From contig NZ_FOUX01000004.1 in the NCBI RefSeq assembly GCF_900114995.1, forward strand, positions 62,001-126,000: DNA of 64,000 bases, given 5' to 3'. Within the stretch, counting starts at the first letter, position 1. Each line of letters begins with the position of its first letter. Of the stretch, positions 8,849 to 17,467 are shown in pieces. The stretch comes from Chitinophaga sp. YR627. GTDB lineage: Bacteria > Bacteroidota > Bacteroidia > Chitinophagales > Chitinophagaceae. The translations under genes were made by a program, and so were the position numbers. Under the pieces are notes generated by a model. That model ran no database searches, had not been told where the DNA came from, and saw nothing but the letters and a program-made list of their open reading frames with translations.

Positions 8849-10021
8849 TTACTGTACTTCCACGATCAGGAATTTCAGGTAGGTGGTATTTTCAATATTC
8901 CACAAGATCGGGTGATCCTGCGCCTGTGTCTGGAAGGTTACCTGACGCAGTTTCTTTTTAGCATCCCTGGCTGCCATGTCGATGATCTCCAGGAAGAGGG
9001 ATGGCGGCACCAGGTTGGTACAGGATGCGGTCACCAGGAAGCCTCCCGGTTTCAGCAGCTTCATACCACGCAGGTTGATCTCTTTATAACCAGTGATCGC
9101 TTTCTGGATATTTTCGCGGCTTTTGGTAAAGGCTGGCGGGTCCAGGATCACGGTATCAAACTTCTTCTCTTCACGGGTCCACTGTTTCAGCACATCAAAT
9201 GCGTTTACGGCCTGGAACTTACAGATATCCTGCAGGTTGTTCAGCTCAGCGTTTCTGCGGGCAGTATTTACGGCATGTTCAGAGATATCCAGTCCGAGTA
9301 CGCTTTTAGCGCCATAGTGACCGGCGTGACAGGAGAAGGTACCGGTGTAGCAGAACGCTTCCAGTACATCTGCATCTTTCACGATATGCTGGATGGCACG
9401 GCGGTTATCCTGCTGATCCAGGAAATAGCCTGTTTTCTGGCCATTTTCGATATCTACATGGAATTTCAGGCCATTCTCATTGATAATCACATTGGTATCA
9501 AATGGAGCACTCAGGAACCCTTTCTGCTGTTCCAGGCCTTCCAGTTCACGTACCGGAACATCGTTACGCTCATAGATGCCTTTGGGAGAGAAGATCCTGT
9601 TCAGGGCGTCCACAATGGCGCCTTTCCAGCGGTCCATACCCAATGCCAGTGTCTGCAATACGAAGTGGTCGTTGAATTTGTCAATTACCAGGGCTGGCAT
9701 TTCATCAGCCTCTCCGAATACGAGACGGCAGTTTTCCACATATCCCAGCTGCTGACGATATTTCCATGCTTTCAGCAAACGGCGGTAGAAGAATTCCGCG
9801 TCGATCTGCTCGTCTTTGTCACGGGTCAGCAGGCGTACCAGGATCTGTGACTGGGGATTGATGTATCCTCTACCAACAAAGAACCCCTGATGGGTAAATA
9901 CATCTACCGTATCACCGGCTGTTACAGGCCCTTCGATCTGTCCGACTTCATTTCCAAACACCCAAGGGTGGCCCTGCAGCACACGGTTTTGTATCTTTTT
10001 CTTTAAAAAAACTTTGGTCAT
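8849..10021 (-). CDS. rlmI: RlmI-like 23S rRNA m5C methyltransferase (PUA + class I SAM methyltransferase)
   Basis: A 390-residue SAM-dependent methyltransferase. An N-terminal PUA domain (about 1-75, with the GHPWVFGNE motif) is followed by a linker and a Rossmann methyltransferase domain with FCYTGTFSCHAG (SAM-binding loop), LGLDISEHAV, and VILDPPAFTKS (motif IV). This architecture is that of RlmI/YccW, which makes m5C1962 in E. coli 23S rRNA; orthology is likely but the exact target nucleotide is inferred. The start at 10021 (MTKVFLKKK) is preferred over 10069 because a -7 box at 10041-10048 lies between them. It converges with the T9SS sorting-domain gene, sharing the 8797-8829 terminator. 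Confidence 0.87.
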   Translation of the reverse strand: MTKVFLKKKIQNRVLQGHPWVFGNEVGQIEGPVTAGDTVDVFTHQGFFVGRGYINPQSQILVRLLTRDKDEQIDAEFFYRRLLKAWKYRQQLGYVENCRLVFGEADEMPALVIDKFNDHFVLQTLALGMDRWKGAIVDALNRIFSPKGIYERNDVPVRELEGLEQQKGFLSAPFDTNVIINENGLKFHVDIENGQKTGYFLDQQDNRRAIQHIVKDADVLEAFCYTGTFSCHAGHYGAKSVLGLDISEHAVNTARRNAELNNLQDICKFQAVNAFDVLKQWTREEKKFDTVILDPPAFTKSRENIQKAITGYKEINLRGMKLLKPGGFLVTASCTNLVPPSLFLEIIDMAARDAKKKLRQVTFQTQAQDHPILWNIENTTYLKFLIVEVQ

Positions 10022-10040
10022 TACAATTTTTTCCAGGCTG

Positions 10041-10048
10041 CAAAGGTA
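10041..10048 (-). promoter_or_regulatory. -7 box of rlmI-like gene
   Basis: On the minus strand reads TACCTTTG, matching TAnnTTTG, 19 nt before the ATG at 10021. It decides the start codon, since the longer open frame would begin upstream of the promoter. Confidence 0.7.
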
Positions 10049-10121
10049 GGACAATTCAGAATTACGCATGCGGGAATTACTGATGTGGGCGTTCTTGTGT
10101 CAATTTGTCTCCTTTTCCGGC

Positions 10122-10151
10122 TTGGCAAGTTAATTGTCTGGTGTACCTTTG
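10122..10151 (+). promoter_or_regulatory. grpE-dnaJ promoter (-33 TTG and -7 TACCTTTG)
   Basis: TTG at 10122-10124, 19-nt spacer, TACCTTTG at 10144-10151. This is the classical Bacteroidota primary-sigma promoter geometry. It lies 37 nt before the grpE ATG at 10189 and is downstream of alternative start 10105, which it rules out. Confidence 0.75.
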
Positions 10152-10188
10152 CAGACAATATTACTTCATAACAGAAAACAAAAACGAT

Positions 10189-10746
10189 ATGCAGACAAAC
10201 GGACAGGACACCGAAAATGGTAAAGGCATGCCGGATATTAACGCTGAAGAGAACCTGGGCGGCACCACAAACCTTAACGATGCCTTGGCGGATGAAAGCG
10301 AACTGGATAAAAAACAGCAGGAGCTGAATGAAATGAGGGATAAATACCTTCGTCTGGTTGCAGAATTTGACAATTTCAAGAAACGTACTGCTAAAGAACG
10401 TATCGAGCTGATGCAGACTGCCAATAAAGAGGTGATCATCTCTTTACTGGATGTGCTGGATGATAGTGAACGTGCTTCAAAACAAATAGAAAGCGCCGCT
10501 GATGTCAATGCCGTAAAAGATGGCGTTGCACTGGTTTTCAATAAATTAAAGTCGACCCTGCAAGCTAAGGGCCTTAAACCTATGGAGAGTTTGCACACCG
10601 AATTTAATCCCGATCTCCACGATGCCATCACTGAGATTCCCGCACCTTCTGAGGATCTGAAAGGAAAGGTGATCGATGATATGCAGAAAGGATATTACCT
10701 GAATGACAAATTGATACGTCACGCCAAGGTAATAGTGGGAAAATAG
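10189..10746 (+). CDS. grpE: Nucleotide exchange factor GrpE
   Basis: A 185-residue GrpE, the nucleotide exchange factor that releases ADP from DnaK in the Hsp70 chaperone cycle. It has an acidic, low-complexity N terminus (about 1-45), a long coiled coil (about 46-100, with LRLVAEFDNFKKRT, the family hallmark) and a C-terminal beta domain ending with HAKVIVGK. The start at 10189 lies behind a good promoter (10122-10151); the longer frame from 10105 would include the promoter. dnaJ follows 65 bp downstream on the same strand, forming a grpE-dnaJ chaperone unit. No dnaK is in this window, so it must be encoded elsewhere. Confidence 0.93.
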   Translation: MQTNGQDTENGKGMPDINAEENLGGTTNLNDALADESELDKKQQELNEMRDKYLRLVAEFDNFKKRTAKERIELMQTANKEVIISLLDVLDDSERASKQIESAADVNAVKDGVALVFNKLKSTLQAKGLKPMESLHTEFNPDLHDAITEIPAPSEDLKGKVIDDMQKGYYLNDKLIRHAKVIVGK

Positions 10747-10811
10747 GTGACGATCTGACAGAAATGCTTTTCATTAACCATGCCGGCAATTTGCCGGCTT
10801 TAGTGTGATAT

Positions 10812-11981
10812 ATGTCTACCAAAAGAGATTACTACGAAATACTGGGTGTTGCCAAGTCCGCTTCCCAGGATGAAATCAAAAAGGCGTACCGTAAGGTAGC
10901 CATGCAGTACCATCCTGACAGGAACCCCGATAACAAAGAGGCGGAAGAAAAATTTAAGGAAGCAGCCGAAGCCTATGAAGTATTAAGCGATACCGACAAA
11001 CGGGCACAGTATGACCGTTTTGGTCATGCAGGAATGGGTAACCGCGGTGGCTTTGGCGGCGGTGGCGCTGGTATGAATATGGATGATATCTTCTCCAACT
11101 TCGGGGATATTTTTGGAGACGACATTTTTGGTAGCTTCTTCGGTGGTAACCGTGGCGGTGGTGGTGCTGGCGGAAGACGTGGCAGAGGTACCCGTGGCTC
11201 TAACCTGCGTGTGAAGATCAAACTGACATACGAAGAGATCGCTAAAGGCGCCAACAAAAAGATCAAGGTTAAAAAATATGTTCCGTGCAGCCATTGTAGC
11301 GGCCTCGGAGCAAAAGATAAAAACGCTTTCCAGACCTGTGGTACCTGTGGTGGTTCCGGTCAGGTAAGGAAAGTAACCCAGACATTCCTGGGACAGATGC
11401 AGACAGTAACTACCTGTCCGACCTGTCACGGTGAAGGTCAGACCATCACCAGCAAATGTGGTCACTGTAAAGGTGAAGGACGCGTTTATGGTGAGGAAAT
11501 GGTGAACATCGACATCCCTGCAGGCGTACAGGAAGGTATGCAGCTGAGCCTGAGCGGTAAGGGTAATGCCGGCGAAAGAGGCGGCGCTCCCGGTGACCTG
11601 CTCATACTCATCGAAGAGGAGCCACATCCGGAGCTGCAGCGCGACGGACTGAACGTTGCCTACGATCTGTACATCTCCTTCCCTGATGCCGTATTCGGCA
11701 CTTCCCTGGAAGTACCGACCATCGATGGTAAAGCGAAGATCAAGATACCTGCCGGTACCCAGAGCGGAAAGATCTTCCGTCTGAAAGGCAAAGGTTTCCC
11801 TTCCGTAAACTCTTACGAGAAAGGTGATCAGCTGATCCATGTAAACGTATGGACCCCTCAGCAGGTAAACGGTGAAGAAAAAGCATTCCTGGAAAAGGTA
11901 CAGTCATCCGACAACTTCAAACCAAACCCGGAAAAGTCTGAAAAAGGCTTCTTCGAAAAGGTAAGAGATATTTTCAGCTAA
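10812..11981 (+). CDS. dnaJ: Chaperone protein DnaJ
   Basis: A full-length 389-residue DnaJ (type I Hsp40). J domain (about 4-70) with the HPD motif in QYHPDRNPD, which stimulates DnaK ATPase; a Gly/Phe-rich region (about 75-125); a zinc-binding region with four CxxCxGxG-type repeats (CSHCSGLG, CGTCGGSG, CPTCHGEG, CGHCKGEG; about 155-225); and the C-terminal substrate-binding domains. It forms an operon-like pair with grpE and is followed by a strong terminator at 12007-12040. Nothing unusual was seen. Confidence 0.96.
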   Translation: MSTKRDYYEILGVAKSASQDEIKKAYRKVAMQYHPDRNPDNKEAEEKFKEAAEAYEVLSDTDKRAQYDRFGHAGMGNRGGFGGGGAGMNMDDIFSNFGDIFGDDIFGSFFGGNRGGGGAGGRRGRGTRGSNLRVKIKLTYEEIAKGANKKIKVKKYVPCSHCSGLGAKDKNAFQTCGTCGGSGQVRKVTQTFLGQMQTVTTCPTCHGEGQTITSKCGHCKGEGRVYGEEMVNIDIPAGVQEGMQLSLSGKGNAGERGGAPGDLLILIEEEPHPELQRDGLNVAYDLYISFPDAVFGTSLEVPTIDGKAKIKIPAGTQSGKIFRLKGKGFPSVNSYEKGDQLIHVNVWTPQQVNGEEKAFLEKVQSSDNFKPNPEKSEKGFFEKVRDIFS

Positions 11982-12006
11982 GTACTTTGTACTTTACACT
12001 TTATAG

Positions 12007-12040
12007 AAAGCTGTCTGCCGAAAGGCAGGCAGCTTTTTTC
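12007..12040 (+). terminator. Rho-independent terminator after dnaJ
   Basis: Stem AAAGCTGTCTGCC (12007-12019) with GGCAGGCAGCTTT (12024-12036), one G-U wobble, closed by a GAAA (GNRA) tetraloop and followed by a T run to 12039. Confidence 0.9.
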
Positions 12041-12064
12041 TTTATCATTTCCCCCTGCTAAGCT

Positions 12065-12072
12065 TACCTTTG
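12065..12072 (+). promoter_or_regulatory. -7 box of RlmK-like gene
   Basis: TACCTTTG matches TAnnTTTG, 23 nt before the ATG at 12096 and just after the dnaJ terminator. Confidence 0.68.
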
Positions 12073-12095
12073 CACTTTTACTTTTTACAGGTTAC

Positions 12096-13043
12096 ATGTT
12101 CGATCCTTCCAAATTACAGATGCTAGAGAACCGGCTGGTAAAGGTCTACAAACACCTTCGCAAAACCGCACGCCGGCAGAATATCACCTGCTTCCGGGTA
12201 TATGATGACGATATTCCAGAATTCCCTTTCAGTATTGAGCTGTATGAGGACCATATCTATGTGGCGGAATACCATCGCCAGCACGGCATGGAAGAAGAAG
12301 CACATGAACAATGGCTGGACCTTTGTCTGGAAGTGATCGCTAAAATACTGGAAGTCCCTCTGGAGAAAGTATTCGTCAAGCAACGCCAGCGAAAGGCCAG
12401 CAGACAGGAACAGTATGAAAAACTGTCCTTCGAAAGCCATGAAATGGTCGTGCATGAAGCCGGACTCAAATTCAAGGTCAATCTCTCCGATTACCTGGAT
12501 ACTGGTCTGTTCCTGGATCACCGTATCACCCGTGGTATGGTAAGAGAGCAGTCAGCAGATAAAAAGGTACTGAACCTCTTCTGTTATACCGGTTCATTTT
12601 CTGTCTATGCAGCGGCTGGAGATGCAGCACAGGTAACGTCTGTGGATCTGTCCAAGACCTATCTGGCCTGGGCAGAAGAAAATATGAAACTGAATGACTT
12701 TGATGTCAGCAAACATCAGTTTGTACACGCTGACGTACTGCAATACCTGGATACACTTCCTGCAGAAGAATTTGACCTCGTTGTACTGGACCCGCCTACT
12801 TTCTCGAACAGTAAGCGTATGAAGGAGTTCCTGGATATCCAGCGGGATCATGTCAGCATCCTGAACAAGGTACTGGCAGCTACCAAACCGGGTGGTGTCA
12901 TTTATTTCAGTAACAACTACCGACGCTTTGTACTGGAAACAGACCGGATACTGGCTACTGAGATCAAAGACATTACTTCTCAGACCATCCCTTTCGACTT
13001 TCAGCAGAAGCTGATCAGAAAGTGTTACAGGATCGTCCGTTAA
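12096..13043 (+). CDS. RlmK-like 23S rRNA methyltransferase (class I SAM)
   Basis: A 315-residue SAM-dependent methyltransferase that resembles the C-terminal (RlmK) half of the E. coli RlmKL fusion, which makes m7G2069 in 23S rRNA. Visible motifs are LNLFCYTGSFSVYAA (motif I), VTSVDLSKTYLAWA (acidic residue of motif II) and VVLDPPTFSNSK (motif IV). The N-terminal 100 residues form the accessory domain typical of stand-alone RlmK. The substrate nucleotide is inferred from family resemblance only. The gene is preceded by its own -7 box and converges with the VWA gene, leaving only 4 bp between the stop codons. Confidence 0.8.
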   Translation: MFDPSKLQMLENRLVKVYKHLRKTARRQNITCFRVYDDDIPEFPFSIELYEDHIYVAEYHRQHGMEEEAHEQWLDLCLEVIAKILEVPLEKVFVKQRQRKASRQEQYEKLSFESHEMVVHEAGLKFKVNLSDYLDTGLFLDHRITRGMVREQSADKKVLNLFCYTGSFSVYAAAGDAAQVTSVDLSKTYLAWAEENMKLNDFDVSKHQFVHADVLQYLDTLPAEEFDLVVLDPPTFSNSKRMKEFLDIQRDHVSILNKVLAATKPGGVIYFSNNYRRFVLETDRILATEIKDITSQTIPFDFQQKLIRKCYRIVR

Positions 13044-13047
13044 GGGC

Positions 13048-14814
13048 TTATTGCTCTAAATTTTTTGATTTTTTCAGGTCTTTCAATAGCGTGATGAACT
13101 CCCGGCGGTATCCTCCGGGGTCATCACCCAAAGAACGTTTGGCGATATCCATTACCATATTGCAGGAACCGCTGCCTTTATAACCCGACTTTCTCAGCAG
13201 CATGCCCATCAGGGCCACGGCACTTGCAAACCGGAAATCATCGGAGGACTGCTGAAAGGTGGTCAGATTGTCCGGTACATTATAGAATAGTCTTTTAATG
13301 GTAGTATCTGTGTTTTCCCTGTAAGTAAGGTGTACAGCCGCCAGCAAACTATCGGCAGGGCTAAGTCCTGTTTGCGGCACAATTTCATAAATAGCCACGG
13401 CACAGTGTCCGGCGCCTATAATCCCCCCTCCTATCTGACTGGCAGAATCATCATCTTTAATCACCTTATTCTCATACCCTATCAGACGATAGGACCTGAC
13501 CGTATGCGGATTGAACACCACATCCGCCTGCACATCCCTGGCGACGGTAAACAACGTACTCCCGAACTCACGTGCGAAGATCTTACTGGCTTCTTCCAGG
13601 TTATCTATATAGGCGAAATTGCCATTCCCCTTACTGGACAAGGTCTCTAATTTGGAATCTTTATAGTTCTTCATTCCAAATCCGAGACAGGTGAGCAATA
13701 CACCGGTCTCCTTTTTACCCAGGATCAGTTGTTCCATATCGTGATCACTGGTTTGACCGACATTAAAATCACCATCCGTTGCCAGGATCACCCGGTTATT
13801 ACCGTCTTTAATAAAGTTCTCTTCTGCGATCTGGTAAGCCAGTTTAATAGCTGCTTCACCAGCAGTAGCCCCACCAGCGCTGAGGTAGTCGATCGCATTC
13901 AGGATCTTGCTCTTTGCACTGCCCGGCGTACTGGGAAGGATCACACCAGGTACACCTGCATAGGCTACGATAGCAACATGGTCATTGCTACGCAGATTAT
14001 TTACCAGAATACGGAAAGCGGCCTGTAAGAGTGGTAGTTTATTCGGCATGGCCATAGAGCCGGAAACATCGATCAGAAAGACAAGATTGCTGGGCGGCAG
14101 ACTATCCAGGTTGACCGATTTCCCCCGTACTGCGATCTGCAGCAAACGATGATCTGCTGCCCACGGACAGGTAGCATAATTACTGTAAATAGCGAGGGTT
14201 TGTCCGGCAGGAGGTAATGGGTAGTTATAATGGAAATAGTTGACCATTTCCTCTATACGCACCGCATTCGCAGGAATACGCTCCTTCAGTTTCACAAAAC
14301 GCCGGATATTACTGTAGGCAGCCCTGTCCACATCCACTGCAAACAGGGAAGGTATTTGGGTCTCCGCTGCAATGAATTTGTTTTCATACAGCGTACCATA
14401 TGTCTCATCAAAGAAAGCCCGGGTACCCATGAGGGCATTGCCATAATTAGGATTGGAGCCGTTGGATGAACGCTCACGCGCAATGGCCTTGGCCTTTTTA
14501 ACCGCATCTTCTGCTGACTCTTCCAGGGCATTCAATTGCACAAGCATACGACTGTAAGCTCCCGCAGATAATTGTTTGGGAAAGTATTTGCTGTGTTGGA
14601 ATAATAATGTTGCGTCCTGAGAGGGCACCGCAATCCGAAAAAGCCCGTACTGATTGGTAATAACCCTGGCGGTATCATTGACGACAGTGACGATCACTCC
14701 TGCAAGGGGATTATGAGAAATGCTATCTTCCACGGCCCCTGAAATCCATATCTTCTGAGCGCTCCCAGGTACAAGGATAATTAAGCTGGCAAGCAGCATA
14801 AGGAGCCTTTGCAT
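13048..14814 (-). CDS. YfbK-like von Willebrand factor A domain protein with carboxypeptidase-regulatory domain
   Basis: A 588-residue exported protein. Signal peptide (about 1-19), a carboxypeptidase-regulatory-like beta domain (about 22-92), then the YfbK-type N-terminal VWA-associated domain (ERIPANAVRIEEMVNYF, about 180-200), the VWA domain with an intact MIDAS motif DVSGS (LVFLIDVSGSM), and a C-terminal DUF3520-like region. VWA domains of this kind mediate metal-dependent protein contacts at the envelope; the partner is unknown. An 11-bp direct repeat (GCATCAGTTTT) overlaps the start region at 14812-14830. The preceding gene on this strand, hpt, is separated by a long hairpin, so it is likely a separate transcription unit. 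Confidence 0.82.
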   Translation of the reverse strand: MQRLLMLLASLIILVPGSAQKIWISGAVEDSISHNPLAGVIVTVVNDTARVITNQYGLFRIAVPSQDATLLFQHSKYFPKQLSAGAYSRMLVQLNALEESAEDAVKKAKAIARERSSNGSNPNYGNALMGTRAFFDETYGTLYENKFIAAETQIPSLFAVDVDRAAYSNIRRFVKLKERIPANAVRIEEMVNYFHYNYPLPPAGQTLAIYSNYATCPWAADHRLLQIAVRGKSVNLDSLPPSNLVFLIDVSGSMAMPNKLPLLQAAFRILVNNLRSNDHVAIVAYAGVPGVILPSTPGSAKSKILNAIDYLSAGGATAGEAAIKLAYQIAEENFIKDGNNRVILATDGDFNVGQTSDHDMEQLILGKKETGVLLTCLGFGMKNYKDSKLETLSSKGNGNFAYIDNLEEASKIFAREFGSTLFTVARDVQADVVFNPHTVRSYRLIGYENKVIKDDDSASQIGGGIIGAGHCAVAIYEIVPQTGLSPADSLLAAVHLTYRENTDTTIKRLFYNVPDNLTTFQQSSDDFRFASAVALMGMLLRKSGYKGSGSCNMVMDIAKRSLGDDPGGYRREFITLLKDLKKSKNLEQ

Positions 14815-14888
14815 CAGTTTTGCATCAGTTGAATATAAATATAAGCAATTAAGCGCTAAAAACCGGAGAATAAAGGAGGTAAACGGGA

Positions 14889-14931
14889 AACCGGAAGAGG
14901 TATTTCAGTACCTGAAATACCTCTTCCGGTT
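14889..14931. terminator. Long perfect hairpin after hpt, weak U tract
   Basis: Arms 14889-14907 and 14913-14931 are perfectly complementary over 19 bp (20 with the inner G-C), leaving a 3-5 nt loop. Neither side has a strong T run, so it is an atypical terminator, or an RNA processing/stability element at the end of the hpt transcript. Confidence 0.6.
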
Positions 14932-14973
14932 CACTTATTTAAATTGGCTATCCACGCGATATTTACAACGATA

Positions 14974-15013
14974 TCCGCTGCATGCCAATGCTTCATTTGC
15001 AGATGCTTAATTG
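14974..15013 (-). repeat. Bipartite 40-nt motif, copy 1 (3' end of hpt)
   Basis: TCCGCTGCATGCCAA (14974-14988), a 14-nt variable spacer, and ATGCTTAATTG (15003-15013) recur with identical spacing at 47285-47324. The second half overlaps the hpt stop codon. Both copies sit at the 3' end of a minus-strand gene and upstream of a long hairpin. Confidence 0.6.
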
Positions 15014-15549
15014 GTCTCCACCAGTTTGTAGATCTCTGGCAGATTCCTTCCTAATCCATCATAATCCAGTCCATAACCCAGCAGAAATTTATTCGGTACA
15101 GAGAACCCGAGATAATCGATCTTAATAGGGTGCACCATCGCTTCCGGTTTTGTCAGCAAAGCTGCAACCATCAGTTTCTTCGGCTGCTGGTGCTCCAGCT
15201 GCGGCAGGAACTGGCTGAGTGTTTTGCCCGTATCCACGATATCTTCCAGGATCACGACGGTACGGCCATACAGGTCTTCATCAAGACCGATCGCCTGCAC
15301 CACATTACCCGTTGACTTCATGCCTTTGTAGGAAGCCAGTTTAATAAAAGATATTTCCGCATCAATGGTGAGATATTTGAACATATCAGCGGCAAACATG
15401 AAAGAGCCATTAAGAATGGCAATGAACAAAGGTTTTTCACCTTTCAGGTCATTGTTTAGCGCTGTAGCTAATTCCTTAATACGCTGTTGTAACTGTTCAG
15501 CGCTGATGTAAGGTTCAAACTGTTTATCATGTACCTGGATAACTGACAT
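15007..15549 (-). CDS. hpt: Hypoxanthine phosphoribosyltransferase
   Basis: A 180-residue purine salvage enzyme that joins hypoxanthine (or guanine) to PRPP to give IMP (GMP); cytoplasmic. The PRPP-binding signature VVILEDIVDTGKTL is at about residues 94-107, with the catalytic Asp in it. The C-terminal segment has the LDYDGLGRNLPEIY pattern of bacterial Hpt. It is the last gene of a minus-strand run (LOG protein, O-methyltransferase, glucosaminidase, hpt) with gaps of 22-36 bp, and is followed by the bipartite motif and hairpin at 14889-14931. Confidence 0.92.
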   Translation of the reverse strand: MSVIQVHDKQFEPYISAEQLQQRIKELATALNNDLKGEKPLFIAILNGSFMFAADMFKYLTIDAEISFIKLASYKGMKSTGNVVQAIGLDEDLYGRTVVILEDIVDTGKTLSQFLPQLEHQQPKKLMVAALLTKPEAMVHPIKIDYLGFSVPNKFLLGYGLDYDGLGRNLPEIYKLVETN

Positions 15550-15571
15550 GCGATTCCGATTTACGATTGTT

Positions 15572-17431
15572 TTAGATTTTGCCGACTAAAAGCCGTTGTC
15601 CTATTTTGATATCAAATGATTCAAGGTGATTCCACTGTTGCAGCTGTTCTACCGTTACACCATAACGTTTGGCGATAGCGTAGAGTGTTTCTTTTGTCTG
15701 CACTTCATGATACAGCGAGTTGCCTTCCCTGATCGGTCCTTTTGTCTCCGACGGCGTCGTAGCCGGTTGTGCCGGTGTGTTGGCCGGAGCAGGCTGTGAG
15801 CTAACCGGTTGCGCAGGCGCTGCCGGTGTTGTGCCCACAGGACTTGCTGGCTCTTCTGCCGGTGGTGTATTAGCCGGACGGGAAGGATTTACCGGTTGTG
15901 CCGGTGTTGTTTGTGCAGGCGTTGTACTGGCAGGTGTTGTAGCCGGTGCCGTCTGTAGAGGTGGAGCGGGCTCCGTATTGGAAGGTGTTGTATTCTCTGG
16001 TCTTGATGAGTAAACAGGCTGAGATGCCGCGGGCGTTTGTGTTGGCTGCGTACCCGTTGGTGCTGTCTGAGCCGGCTTGTTTTGGGCTGGCGCAGATGGC
16101 TGTGTTGTGGCGGGCCGTGTCGGTTGCGTGTTTGCAGGTGTTGTTTGCGCTGGTGCAGATGGTTGTGTGGTAGCTGCTGGCTTTGAAGCAGCTGGCGTAC
16201 CCTGAGCGGCTGTACCGTTGGCCTTCACATCTCCGATCTTTTTGAGATCATCCATCATTCCGGCCGGTAAACCACCCTGTGCAGCAGCCTGTTGCTGGCG
16301 GCGTTCTTCATCTGCTTTCTGCATAGCCATTTCTTCCTGACGCTCTCTTTCGATCTCCGCTTTTACATCGTCCATGATCTTACCCGGATCCAGATCGCCT
16401 ATAGTCGGGTCTTCTGGCGGCGGGTTTTTACCCAGTTTAGGCGCTTTATTGGCGTAACCCTGTAATGCCAGTCTTTCGCCAGCTTCGGGTTCCTGTCCTT
16501 CCTTCATCCTGTTACGACGGCGTAACCAGCGAAGCTGTATACCTTCTGTCTGTGCGATATCATACATTGTTTCTCCGGGAGCAACGGTATGATAGTCGTT
16601 TTTACCGGATTTAGCCTTCTTCTGTAAGAAGATGTAACTGTCTTTTTTCAGCGGATTATCATTCTCCAGGTCATTGTAATGCACCAGATTTCTGAGTTTA
16701 ATATCCCGGTCATTGGCCACCTGTATCAATGAAGCACCCGCTGGTACTACGATCACCTTGCGGTCATTGATCTGGAAGATGCCTTTAGGCGAATTAGCCG
16801 CTGAAACACCCGAAGGTTTCGTCGTGGAGGCAACAGGCGTTGATGGTTTAACAGGTTTGTAGCCTACCATTTCCTCTCCTGTTTTGGCGCCGCTGGTGCC
16901 AGCTTTGGTCACCCCTTCCCCGTCCAGGGTATATTGCTGCAGATTGTAATCTTCAATGAGTTTGATGAGCTGCTGAGGATAGGTTGTACTGGTAGCATAT
17001 CCGGCCTGTTTAAGACCATATGCCCATGATTTATAGTCTTCTTCCTGGAACTGGAAGAGGAACGCATAACGGGGATTATTTCTCAGAAAGTCTGAATGGT
17101 CTTTATAGGAATCGGCTGCAGAGCCGTATTTACGAAAACATTCCTGGCGGGCATCATCATCATATCTTACGCTTTCGCCTGTCCAGTTATTTTTACATTT
17201 GATACCGAAGTGGTTATTGGAGTTCTGTACCAGCCAGCCGTTACCTGACTGTGTTTCCAGGATCCCCTGTGCCAGCTTGATAGACGCAGGTACGCCGCTG
17301 CGCTGCATTTCATCGATGGCAATATCCTTGAACTTCGCAATATACTGTTGCGTCGTCTGGGTTTGTGCCTTCAGCAATGACATGCAGCCCAACAAAAAGC
17401 TGCACACTAAAACGGTTCTCCTTAGTTGCAT
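15572..17431 (-). CDS. Exported glucosaminidase with LysM domains (peptidoglycan hydrolase)
   Basis: A 619-residue exported cell-wall enzyme. Signal peptide (about 1-22, ending LKAQ); glucosaminidase domain (about 27-165, with SGVPASIKLAQGILETQSGNG holding the catalytic-type Glu and FGIKCK); two LysM-like modules (about 210-320); a charged helical segment; a roughly 170-residue Pro/Thr/Ala/Gln-rich low-complexity linker made of TTPA/PAQ/TQP-like repeats (about 400-565); and a C-terminal LysM (about 572-619, YHEVQTKETLYAIAKRYGVT). The domain set indicates cleavage of peptidoglycan glycan strands. The linker is prone to slippage and is the least conserved part. It sits 22 bp before hpt and 36 bp after the O-methyltransferase. 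Confidence 0.87.
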   Translation of the reverse strand: MQLRRTVLVCSFLLGCMSLLKAQTQTTQQYIAKFKDIAIDEMQRSGVPASIKLAQGILETQSGNGWLVQNSNNHFGIKCKNNWTGESVRYDDDARQECFRKYGSAADSYKDHSDFLRNNPRYAFLFQFQEEDYKSWAYGLKQAGYATSTTYPQQLIKLIEDYNLQQYTLDGEGVTKAGTSGAKTGEEMVGYKPVKPSTPVASTTKPSGVSAANSPKGIFQINDRKVIVVPAGASLIQVANDRDIKLRNLVHYNDLENDNPLKKDSYIFLQKKAKSGKNDYHTVAPGETMYDIAQTEGIQLRWLRRRNRMKEGQEPEAGERLALQGYANKAPKLGKNPPPEDPTIGDLDPGKIMDDVKAEIERERQEEMAMQKADEERRQQQAAAQGGLPAGMMDDLKKIGDVKANGTAAQGTPAASKPAATTQPSAPAQTTPANTQPTRPATTQPSAPAQNKPAQTAPTGTQPTQTPAASQPVYSSRPENTTPSNTEPAPPLQTAPATTPASTTPAQTTPAQPVNPSRPANTPPAEEPASPVGTTPAAPAQPVSSQPAPANTPAQPATTPSETKGPIREGNSLYHEVQTKETLYAIAKRYGVTVEQLQQWNHLESFDIKIGQRLLVGKI

Positions 17432-17467
17432 TATGGTGAATTTAATGGGTGTGGTTAGTCTGTGAGG

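Noticed and set aside
8831..9850. 339-codon plus-strand ORF opposite the rlmI-like gene
   Set aside because: Exactly antisense to a gene with clear methyltransferase motifs; no family features, a shadow frame.
10983..11840. 285-codon minus-strand ORF inside dnaJ
   Set aside because: Antisense to a fully recognisable DnaJ; composition reflects the opposite strand.
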